This document shows positions 55,240 through 64,000 of a stretch of DNA of 64,000 nt, one piece after another. Under the pieces are notes generated by a model. It searched no databases. It saw nothing but the letters and a program-made list of their open reading frames with translations, and was not told the origin of the DNA. The stretch lies in NCBI GenBank assembly GCA_026008535.1, contig BRKX01000011.1, positions 19,352,001-19,416,000 of the forward strand. The letters are read 5' to 3'. How positions within the stretch are numbered: position 1 is the first letter of the stretch; every line of letters starts with the position of its first letter. This DNA comes from Perilla frutescens (lineage: Eukaryota > Streptophyta > Magnoliopsida > Lamiales > Lamiaceae). The position numbers and the translations under genes are program-made.

Positions 55240-58200
55240 TCATTTCTTCTTCTTGTTCATGAACTCCAGCACAGATTGGTGAACTTGAAACCGCATGTCG
55301 TTCGTCCCTGAAAGTAAAATCCGAGCACAATACAATGCCTGTAACTTTCTTCTACCAGACGACTGCAAAAAGAAATTTAAACATTTCAATAAGCAAAAAA
55401 AAAATGAAGCAGAAAAGAAAAAAAAAAATTAATTGAATGAGTCCGACCTTCATCAAATCGTTGCATTCATACAGTTTGCCTTCGAAATTTTGTATCTGAT
55501 TCATCACAAAAACCCCACAATCGAAATTACTTGAAGTCTTTTGCCACTCCAGATCAACGTTTACTAGAGTAAAAGACTTCAATTCCGATCCTCGAGGATG
55601 AACAATCTCTTCCAGAAAATCAGCAAGCTCTGCATGCTACACCAAGAAAATCAAAATAAATATTATGTCAACAACAATAAAATTAACAGGACAACAAAAT
55701 AAACAAAAATACCAACATATAATGCTTACCAACAAACTTGCCAGCTTCTAAAACAAAGAATCTGAACCCGAAGAACGCTTCAAATTGTCCAGAAAATGAA
55801 CCAATCTTTGCCGGAAATCAATCACCACCACGAAAAAATGATCAGAAGAATGCACGGGGAAGTACATCAGTTCAGCAGTCTTTGCTCCATTGAAAGACCC
55901 CATCAGCTGCAAACTGAAACTCCAACTCCCCCTCAACCCTTTCATCTTGGCTTCAACAAGATTCACCATCTCGTCCTTATCTGACTTGCCACATTCCAAC
56001 TCATGCAAAAGCCTCAACAAATCACCCAGAAACAACTGATATGCAAAAAGAGAAAAAAAAATAAAAAAAAACAAACGCATACATGTGCACGCAAAGAACA
56101 ATCAAATAATGAAAAAAAAATTCCTTTATAAACTTACTGAACATTGGCCAGTGAAGTACACCTTCAACTGATCCCTGTCAGCAATAATGGCATTGTGTTT
56201 CTCCAATTGATCCAGCAGCAATGCCCATACATCAATGACATTTATATGGATATACGAGCTATCTTGTAGAGATTGTATGACCGAGAAGGACAAGAAGAAA
56301 CTGCCCCTACATGAGAAGACAATTGAACTGCAAAAACAAATTATAAATATTAAAAGATCACTCTGTAATGAACAAAATAAACAAAACGAACAATAAACAT
56401 AACTTACTCGATTCCTCCACGGTGATTATGAAAAACATAATCAACAACATGCTTCTCTTTTGCGCTGAGTTCCTTCAAATACCTTTCATTCTTTTTCAAA
56501 AACGCAGACCTGAACCCAACTTTCTCATCGACTTCCCATTCATCATTTGAAACAAACCACGGGTCAATAGGATCAATATCAAGATTCTGCGTCCCATTTG
56601 GACCAACAGACTTGAAAACTTCATCAACAAAAGAAACATCTACATCATAAAAATAGATCAATAAATACATACATAGAAATAAATGACACAATAAAAATAA
56701 AAACTCTAAAAATTACCATCATCATCATCTGGCAAAGATTCTTTCTTCCCATCATCTGAAACTACAGCATTTCAAACCCATTAGTTCACAAAACATGTAT
56801 ATATATATATATATATTTCTTTAAAACATTTCAATAAAACAGATATATAAAATAATTATGGTGAATGTATTACCACATCCGGCAGCATCATCAGTACGAG
56901 CTCCTTGAAATCCAACAGCGACAACTTCAACTTGATTTGCAACTCCTTCATTTCCAACTGCAGTTCCATTCTCGCTTGTAAGATCCTTACACACAGCATC
57001 AATCAAAGCTTCAGTTGAATCCTCCTTCACATCACCAACAGGTGAATGAGGTGCATGTACGGAAAATGTTGGATAAGAAGACTTGCAGTGCTCCTGCATA
57101 GCCTTGAAGGACGCTACAACTTCATCTACAAGACAGTAAAACTTGTCCGATGAAAAATAATCATCGCTATCATACAGGGGCCCGCCTACACAAGAAGATG
57201 AAGACTGATATGGTTCACGTTGCTTAGAACACTTTACAAAATCTTCTAAGCGTTCCATGTGAGCATGCGTAATCACATTCAGGTCCCTCTTCAATAAGAA
57301 AAAGGACTCCTCAAACCCCTAAAAATAAGTGGAACAAGAAAATATTAGTTCACACTTCATGAAAAATAATATAAATTAAAAAAAAAGCAAGGAACAAAAA
57401 AAAAATATAATACTAACATCTTGAGAAACACGATGAATCTCTTCATCAGTTTTTTCATTTGGAGGAAGCAAATAACGAATATACCTCCCCGCTGCATCAG
57501 TCCCGTACCTCACAGATGGACCACTACCCTTACCATCTATATGTACACCCTCAGAAGATCCAGCAGCTCTACCTTCATTACAACTCACATGATAGACACC
57601 ATTTACAAACTCCCCCTGACCATAACCTCCTGCTTTTGTCTCCTCAAGCAATCTCTTGTTAAATTTTGAGGCATTCCAATGCCTTATCAAGGGCAGTGTA
57701 CTAGGTTCTATGAAACCCCTCCACTTTAAACGATGCAAGTACAAAATAGGAAGCACAAGAACACAACCAATCACATGCTTTGTATCCAGATTTTTCCTGA
57801 AGTAAACAATTGCTCTACACAGCTTGTCCAACACATAAGAGCACCAATCAAAGCTTGAAATCCTATAAACCTCAACTACTGATTTTATCAGATTAAGATG
57901 AGTCGTCCGATTCATAGTAGGAGCAAAGAAAACAGACATAACATATATCACAAACAAACGTTTGAAATCATCACCGTCATCAGCCAAACACGGATCCCCC
58001 AATAAACTACGAACACCAGACACTGTCATAAGCCTCTTTTCAGAACATTTCTTATTCCAGTCACTAAGAAAAGACTTTATGAATAGATCATTCCTACCCT
58101 TCTCTACATCACTACCCTCATTTCTAGGCAGTAAAAACACATCACATATATCATCTGGGGTGACTACAAACTTATCCCTATTATCAAAACACATCAACCG

Positions 58201-58514
58201 AGTGTCTGGATTAAAATGCTCAACAAACCAATGCACATTTGACCAAGAAACTAATGCAAAATCTTGAAAGAAAAGCAAACCCCCAAAACCAATATCTTTT
58301 ACAGCCTTTTGCTGCTCCTCATTCAGTGAACTCATAAGAGAATAGATTGAAGAGGGCCGGGATTTAAATACATAATCATTTCCACTGTAATAAAAAATTC
58401 AAATAAAAAAGAAACATAATTCACAATCTGCAACATAAAGGTACTAACCACATGCATAAAAAGTACCACTGAAATCACATAAAGGTACTACTTATGCATG
58501 AAACCAACAAAAAA

Positions 58515-58688
58515 ATATACAGGCAAGACCCGAGACTTCCGGTGAACCCTCCACTACCCCTGCTATCCAGGCTACTCGCACGAGGAGACCCACAGGGGAA
58601 TCCAGACGAACTGGACCGTAAGCAGGGGGCAGTTCGAGCACTTAGCTCACGGGCATTGAATGCCAAGGTTCACAGAAAGGTGGGGATG
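58515..58688. repeat. GC-rich segment, copy 1 of 3
   Basis: Starts ATATACAGGCAAGACCCGAG and ends AGGTGGGGATG. It is much richer in G and C than the surrounding minisatellite. Copy 2 is 744 bp to the right. No protein family was recognised on either strand. Confidence 0.85.
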
Positions 58689-59258
58689 TTTTTTCACAAA
58701 ATAGGGATACTTAAGCATGTATAAAATGATACCCATACAACGCAAAGGAAAAATTAACATAAATGTACTAACTACATGCATAAAGAGTACCACTGAAATC
58801 ACATAAAGGTACTAATCATGCATGTATAAAATGATACCCATACAACGCAAAGGAAAAAATTAACATAAAGGTACTAACTACATGCATAAAGAGTACCACT
58901 GAAATCACATAAAGGTACTAATCATGCATGTATAAAATGATACCCATACAACTCAAAGGAAAAATTAACATAGAGGTACTAAATAATGCATAAAGAGTAC
59001 CACTGAAGTCACATAAAGGTACTAATCATGCATGTATAAAATGATACCGATACAACTCAAAGGAAAAATAACCATAAAGGTACTAACCACATGCATAAAA
59101 AGTACCACTGAAGTCACATAAAGGTACTAATCATGCATGTATAAAATGATACCGATACAACTCAAAGGAAAAATAACCATAAAGGTACTAACCACATGCA
59201 TAAAAAGTACCACTGAAGTCACATAAAGGTACTACTTATGCATGAAACCAATAAAAAA

Positions 59259-59432
59259 ATATACAGGCAAGACCCGAGACTTCCGGTGAACCCTCCAATG
59301 CCCCTGCTATCCAGGCTACTTGCACGGGGAGACCCACAGGGGAATCCAGACGAACTGGGCCGTAAGCAGAGGGGTAGTTCGAGCACTTGGCTCACGGGCA
59401 TTGAATGCCAAGGTTCACAAGAAGGTGGGGAT
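59259..59432. repeat. GC-rich segment, copy 2 of 3
   Basis: Nearly identical to 58515-58688, in the same orientation, with scattered substitutions and one small indel. Confidence 0.85.
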
Positions 59433-59940
59433 GTTTTTCACAAAACAGAGATACTGAAGCATGTATAAAATAATACCCATACAACGCAAAGGAAAAATAA
59501 ACATACAGGTACTAACTACATGCATAAAAAGTACCATTGAAATCACATAAAGGTACTACTTATGCATGAATAAATTACCTCATTGTTTTTTCTTTCTTAT
59601 CGACACAAGATGTGTCAGAAACTTTCCTTACCAACTTCTTCTTTGAACGACTGCTTCCTCCACAATCTGATGGGGCATCGTCACACTTTTTCCGCTTCTT
59701 AGTCTTCATCACCTCCACAGACCTGAAACAGTAAAAAAAATTAGAATCACATCATAAAATAAAAATCAATACCAAACAAAACAAAATAAATTCAAATTTA
59801 AAATAACTTTCATAACATATACCTGACTGGTGATTTTCCTTTCACAGCTTTCTTGAACTCATTCTCAGCGTCAGTATCAGTGCGATTATCTGTCTCCTTA
59901 GATTTCATTTCCTTCTTAGATTTCCTCGTCATTTTGGAAA

Positions 59941-60380
59941 CTACAATACAAAAAAAGTACCACTAAAATCACATAAAGGTAGGAGTTCACAAAATAAATT
60001 ACCTCATTGTTATTTAACAAAACATTCCAGTTCTCATAAATTTATCATACATATGTATGTATAAATTCATACCTAGGCAGCTCGAATTTTCATAAAAATT
60101 TTGATACTTAATTCATGCATGAAAGAGTACTTATACATGAATAAATTGATACTTATGCATGCATAAATTGATACCCGTACACCTCAAAGGAAAAAAAAAC
60201 ATAATTCACAATCTGCAACATAAAGTACTAACTACATGCATAAAAAGTACCACTGAAATCACATAAAGGTACTTATGCATAAATAAATTACCTCTTTTTT
60301 TTCATAGAACTCTGATACTTCTGTATGAATAAATTGATACCATACAACTCAAAATTTCATACCAGTGTCCTACTTATACA
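59941..60380. repeat. Diverged minisatellite-related sequence in the protease leader intron
   Basis: Scattered copies of AAGTACCACT(A/G)AAATCACAT, GATACTTATGCATG and CATACAACTCAAA recur, related to the array at 58437-59560 but without regular spacing. Confidence 0.6.
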
Positions 60381-60476
60381 TATATAAACTCAAACCACAG
60401 AGTTTCAACAACTTTCAACCACCAACACAGAGAAAACCACCAGATCAGAGACACACAAGCAGAAACCAAGAAAAAA

Positions 60477-60615
60477 TATACAGGCAAGACCCGAGACTTT
60501 CGGTGAACCATCCACTGCCCCTGCTATCTAGATGAACTGGACCGTAAGCAAGGGGACAGTTCGAGCACTTGGCTCACAGGTATTGAATGCCAACGTTCAC
60601 AAGAAGGTGGGCCAA
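60477..60615. repeat. GC-rich segment, copy 3 of 3 (internally deleted)
   Basis: Same start and end as copies 1 and 2, but about 40 bp from the middle (the GGCTACTCGCACGAGGAGAC part) is missing. Confidence 0.8.
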
Positions 60616-61104
60616 AAAAAACTCACAGAGATCACAGAAAAACAGAAAATGGTACATGTACTTCACACACACACATAATACTTATACATGTATAAAATCA
60701 TAGATTAAATGTGTAAAACATAATACTAAACAAAAAAAACAACAAATCCAGGCATCTTCCAGAGATAACAAGCCGCAAATTAAATCACAGTAGTAACCTT
60801 CATACAATTTCTTTGACATAATAAGACAATCGTATCCATAAACATCAAGCAATTTTTTACAACAAAACTCACACATAAAATATAAGCAAGTAAAACTCTA
60901 AGCAAAATACCCTAGAAAATAAACAATACAACCTGTAATCGCACCAGATTAACGAAGAAGCTGCAAAACAGGATCGGATGGATGATAACTTCTATTTGAT
61001 TGAAACTGTGAATACAAAAAAAACATAAAAATACTCAATAATTGAAGAACACATAATATATATAAATTAACACCAAACCAAAAACATACATATTGACAAA
61101 TCTC

Positions 61105-61400
61105 ACCTCTGATGTCACCAGATTGAAGATGAAATCGGAAAAATCGGATATTAACTACTCTTCGACAGAAACAATGGCGGAATCTCCAACAAATCTTCGG
61201 CGAAGTACCGATCTCCCTATTCTTGCGCGATTCTTAGATCTAGGGTTTTGGAAAAAGAAGAAAATTGATCTGAAATCTCCGCCGCTATGCACAAACTAAG
61301 GTTACTAACCAAAAATCTTCATCGATTCTTAGATCTAGGGTTTTGGAAAAGGAAGGAAATTGCTCTCAAATCGCCGCCGCTATGTAGAAACTAGGGTAGA
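61105..61400 (-). other. Protease gene leader with a direct duplication of about 118 bp
   Basis: AGATCTAGGGTTTTGGAAAA occurs at about 61225 and 61342, and CCGCCGCTATG at about 61281 and 61373, so a segment of about 118 bp is tandemly duplicated. A likely leader donor (minus strand TCAGAG|GTGAGA) lies near 61105. Confidence 0.6.
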
Positions 61401-61490
61401 AAAAAAAGCAGAATGAAAATACAAATATGAAACGGTTTTTTTTATATATATGACGGGTCGGATAAAACCCGGATCCGACCCGTCTCACAT

Positions 61491-62614
61491 AATGTTATTT
61501 ACATCTAGCTGCACACAAGTTTTTGTGTTAATTAATTTATTGATTTGCATTTGTTCTTTTTTGAGTTAATCACTGTGATGCACGGATGGACGATTTTTAT
61601 ATATGTAATATGTATATACATAATAAATAGATAAAAAATATTATGCATAATAAGTAGAAAATTAGTAATATCTAATTCTTTCTGATAAATTTAATATTTA
61701 ATATTTCCTATAATCATTAAAAAAATTCTTTATTAATATAGACTATCATTTTATTCTACTACATATAATAATATTTATGTCAGAATAATTTTTGAATATG
61801 TTTATTGTGTCTTGAGTTGTGAAAATCAATATTATCTCTACCAAAATACATGTATAAATATAAATGTAAATGCAAAGAATACATATATAAATAAAAGAAC
61901 ATCAAATATTTTCTTAGTTTGAGGAATATTTTATCTTGAAAAAGAGAGTAGAAGAATCAATATGATCTCTACCAAATATAAACGTAAGTACAAAGAATAC
62001 ATAATAATAATAGAAGTTAAGATATCTTCTACTTTCAGGAATCTCTCAAGAAATAGAGAATTAATAGAACTGAAGAACCACTATCAATGAACAAAACTAC
62101 AATCTGCAAAATCGCCGAGAAAAACAAATATACTACAGAACAACAACTTGTTGAATTTCAATAGAAACAAAAACAACTATAAAAATTGGAAATTTTCAAT
62201 ATCTCAAAAATTAAAAAAAAATTAATAAATTGGACAACAATAGACTGATATCGATGGATGTTACTGAATAGAAACATTTGCTATGCACAATCAATTGAAC
62301 GATCGGATTGATAATATTCTACCTTAGCTATCTACATCAGTAGAAAATGAAGTAAAATTAAAGAACTCAATGAGTCATAATGCAAGGCAAGTTAAAGTAT
62401 GCAGTAATTTAATCAAATTGAAAATGTATGTAGGTACATTATCTCTCCATGTTGCTGCTTGAATTAGGAGGTATAAGAAACATTGAAATTGAGGTTATTA
62501 ATCAGTGATTTTCAACACAATTATGATATGATTTGTTAAATTATTAGAATTATATAATGACTCAACTACCCTTTTGTAAATGAGCGGGAAAAAGATATGT
62601 TTTAGAGTGTGTTA
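61491..62614. other. AT-rich spacer
   Basis: No gene or paired repeat ends recognised. Confidence 0.45.
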
Positions 62615-62641
62615 TAATATATATATATATATATATATATA
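62614..62641. repeat. (TA)n microsatellite
   Basis: About 13-14 TA dinucleotides just outside the expanded SINE. Confidence 0.9.
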
Positions 62642-62650
62642 GATTTCACT

Positions 62651-63247
62651 TTTTTTATATCATAGACCCGCAGCCACTACTGTGGTGCATATTGGGTAAA
62701 CCATGTCCCTGTATAATAACCTACAAACTAGGCAGGGAAGGTAAACCATACTTGACTGACTAGGTAAACTACGTGCCTATGTAATAGCCTACAAACCAAG
62801 AAAGGGAGGTAAACTACACTTGACAGGCTGCAAGTCAGGCAAGGGAGGTAAACCACACTTGATAGGATGGGTAAACCCCGTCCATGTGTAATAGCCTGCA
62901 AATCAGGTAGAGGGGGTAAATGACAAGCTGCAAACCAGGCAAGAGAGGTAAACCACATTTGACAGGCTAGGTAAACCCCGACCCTGTGTACTACTGCAAA
63001 TCAGGTTGGGGAGGTAAACCACACTTAATAGGCTGGATCGTCCCTGTGTAATAGCCTACAAATTAAGTAGGGGAGGTAAACCACACTTGACAGGCTGGGT
63101 AAACCTCGTACCTGTATAATAGCCTGCAAACCTAGCACTTGACAGGTCAGGTCTGACAGACTCACACCTAATGGTGTTGGTGGTGGGATTCGAACTTGAG
63201 ACTTTTGGCCTCAAGAAAATACCACTCCGCCAGTAGATCATCCCAAG
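62651..63247 (-). mobile_element. SINE copy 3 with tandemly expanded interior
   Basis: The 5' part on the minus strand (B-box CAAGTTCGAATCCCACC at 63182-63198, then CACCATTAGGTGTGAG) and the 3' part (GCACCACAGTAG..., near 62675) match the SINEs at 25.7 and 26.8 kb. Here the middle is expanded: words like GGTAAACCCCGTCCCTGTGT, AATAGCCTGCAAA and GGGAGGTAAACCACACTTGA recur six or seven times between about 62690 and 63150, at irregular intervals of 60-105 bp. Total length is about 600 bp against about 200 for the simple copies. Confidence 0.75.
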
Positions 63248-63249
63248 GG

Positions 63250-63426
63250 GGACAGTATTCCACTCTTCTATTTCAAAGATCACGTGCGTTATTATAATAT
63301 ATCAATTTTTTTAAAGATTAATTACAATTATTGTATTAAATTTAAAAGAAAATTTGGCATATAATCATGATTTAATTCAAATAGTGTATTTTGTTGTAAA
63401 AATATGCACCAACTTAAACGAAATAT
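63250..63426. other. Short AT-rich spacer
   Basis: Nothing recognised. Confidence 0.4.
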
Positions 63427-63607
63427 TGTAATCAATAAAAAGGAGACATGAGAACAAGAGGTAAAAGATGAGAGAATGAAATATCTTCTTATTCATCACC
63501 AAAAAGTATTCCACATCTTGCATTATATAAAAACCCTAATAGAATACAAAAGGTTAAGCATATGAAGAGTTATGAAGTAATATCCATAAAATCATATATT
63601 TACAACA
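63427..63607 (-). repeat. 3' LTR of the edge Copia element
   Basis: On the minus strand TGTTGTAAATATATG...TTGATTACA, 181 bp. The partner LTR lies outside the window. Confidence 0.75.
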
Positions 63608-63844
63608 CTCTCTCTTGGACATTACTATGTGATGTGCCTCATTAAAAATGTTCTCGCCAGAAAAACCCTGTGGAAAAAAACCAGACGAGACAAGAGTACA
63701 TGACATACACTTATTTATGTGTTGCATTAACTGCCTCATTAAAAACCTTAACTAAGAAAACCCAAAGGGAAAAAACTTAGTGAAGGGAAAATAGTACAAT
63801 TATTTAGCCTTTAGGGTATTATGCAGATGTTCAGGGCCTAAGCT

Positions 63845-64000
63845 TCAAGGATGATTTTTTAAAATTGTCGCTCCCCTTGAAGATACCAATCTTCCAAGTC
63901 TACGCATTCCAATATTATGAATATATTTCTCAAATATAGAAGTAGGAAGACATTTAGTGAATAAATCTGCGAGATTATCACTAGAACGTACTTTCTGTAC
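63845..64000 (-). CDS. Copia pol C-terminus (RNase H tail), partial
   Basis: The minus-strand frame entering from the window edge reads VRSSDNLADLFTKCLPTS then FEKYIHNIGMRRLG, the conserved end of Copia RNase H. It stops at TGA 63845-63847. Only 51 codons are visible, with no lesion in this part; most relatives have Ser where this copy has Cys before LPTS. Confidence 0.85.
   Translation of the reverse strand, partial: VQKVRSSDNLADLFTKCLPTSIFEKYIHNIGMRRLGRLVSSRGATILKNHP

Larger units (their letters stand above)
58437..59560. repeat. Minisatellite array in intron 2 of the protease gene
   Basis: Units of about 105 bp starting AAAGGTACTAACTACATGC lie at about 58761, 58867, 58973, 59076 and 59181, with related half-units at 58437 and 59504. 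Each contains AGTACCACTGAAATCACATA, CATGCATGTATAAAATGATA and CAACTCAAAGGAAAAA. Confidence 0.9.
55240..59932 (-). pseudogene. Ulp1-type cysteine protease gene of a MULE, with one nonsense codon
   Basis: Ten exons on the minus strand fit in phase: 59932-59823, 59722-59579, 58384-57418, 57318-56874, 56755-56717, 56639-56408, 56327-56138, 56035-55730, 55636-55448 and 55362-55240, 915 codons in all. A Lys-rich start (MTRKSKKEMKSK) precedes a plant MULE-specific N-terminal region (LNEEQQKAVKDIGFGGLL, TPDDICDVFLLPRNEG). Next come an acidic linker and the C48 peptidase domain: catalytic His in SSDHFFVVVID, Asp in HFLDN, Gln in WQKTSSN and Cys in DCGVFVMNQ. Family members cleave SUMO-like modifiers. 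An in-frame TAG at 55748-55750 lies between the Asp and the Cys, so the copy cannot make a complete enzyme. Small exons and the first two exons are splice-signal predictions. Confidence 0.82.
51425..61490. mobile_element. Probable autonomous Mutator-like element with transposase and Ulp1 protease genes
   Basis: A FAR1/MURA-type transposase gene (+, 51858-54259) and a Ulp1-type protease gene (-, 59932-55240) converge with about 980 bp between stops, as do the genes of MuDR-type elements. The protease belongs to the class carried by plant MULEs with captured Ulp1 domains (Kaonashi/KI type). Limits are approximate: AGACGGGCCGG starts near 51425 and the inverted AGACGGGTCGG near 61480, but no long terminal inverted repeats or exact 9-bp duplication could be confirmed. 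Ulp1-bearing MULEs of the KI group are known to lack long inverted repeats. Confidence 0.55.
63427..64000 (-). mobile_element. 3' end of a Copia element, cut by the window edge
   Basis: Contains the end of pol, a 240-bp 3' untranslated stretch, a purine tract (CCAAGAGAGAG on the minus strand) and a 181-bp 3' LTR. The short LTR and the untranslated stretch with two CCTCATTAAAAA repeats (about 63636 and 63732) are typical of small plant Copia lineages. Confidence 0.82.

Noticed and set aside
51425..61490. Long terminal inverted repeats for the Mutator-like element
   Set aside because: Only AGACGGGYCGG is shared at the presumed ends. Candidate flanks ATGGTATTT and ATGTTATTT are misaligned by five bases relative to that match, so exact ends are not claimed.
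1..64000. tRNA, rRNA, CRISPR arrays and bacterial-type operons
   Set aside because: None seen. tRNA-like box motifs occur only in SINEs and in primer-binding sites, and the sequence is plainly plant nuclear DNA.

Overview
The window is nuclear DNA of a flowering plant. It is AT-rich, its genes have GT-AG introns, and it carries plant-specific families (AGC VIIIa kinase, YSL transporter, PLS-class PPR protein, FAR1/MULE transposase, plant Copia and Ty3 elements, Stowaway MITEs, tRNA-derived SINEs). Protein wording suggests a eudicot, possibly an asterid such as a Lamiales species, but the species cannot be fixed from this sequence. Only three genes look intact; most of the rest is transposon sequence in various states of decay.

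Layout. 1-6 kb: AT-rich spacer with two Stowaway MITEs (TA duplications), a PIF/Harbinger derivative (TTA duplications) with a relic of its Myb-like ORF1, and a C-terminal scrap of a hAT transposase. 6.16-11.37 kb: a complete young Copia element on the minus strand (572-bp LTRs, TACCC duplications) with damaged gag-pol. 11.4-16.7 kb: spacer with one GC-rich patch and a short SINE. 16.7-24.6 kb: the gene island, an AGC VIIIa protein kinase (+) and a YSL transporter (-) that converge with stop codons about 414 bp apart. 25.7-27 kb: a foldback structure with SINE copies in both arms.

27.7-42.1 kb is a nested retrotransposon cluster: a 3.15-kb solo LTR (GAATA duplications) inside older Ty3-like debris; an exon-like gene scrap; a non-autonomous LTR element (33.95-38.24 kb) with no gag-pol but a 12-copy array of small dyads; and a truncated Sirevirus-like Copia with a broken gag and one 1.7-kb LTR. 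42.6-45.2 kb holds non-autonomous hAT and Mutator-like elements. At 46.85-47.12 kb lies a relic of a second YSL gene, next to an intact PPR gene (47.16-49.55 kb) containing nine near-identical 33-residue repeats.

51.4-61.4 kb is the most interesting block: a FAR1/MURA-type transposase gene (+) and a Ulp1-type cysteine protease gene (-) converge in the layout of an autonomous Mutator-like element. With introns removed, each gene is open from start to stop except for one lesion (a one-base frameshift in the transposase, one nonsense codon in the protease). The protease introns hold minisatellite arrays and three copies of a GC-rich segment of unknown origin. The window closes with a SINE whose interior is tandemly expanded (62.65-63.25 kb) and the 3' end of a further Copia element running off the edge.

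How the genes relate: nothing indicates a shared pathway among kinase, transporter and PPR protein. The physical links are the tail-to-tail kinase/YSL pair and the YSL relic beside the PPR gene. Exon limits were inferred by eye from splice signals, frame and family consensus.
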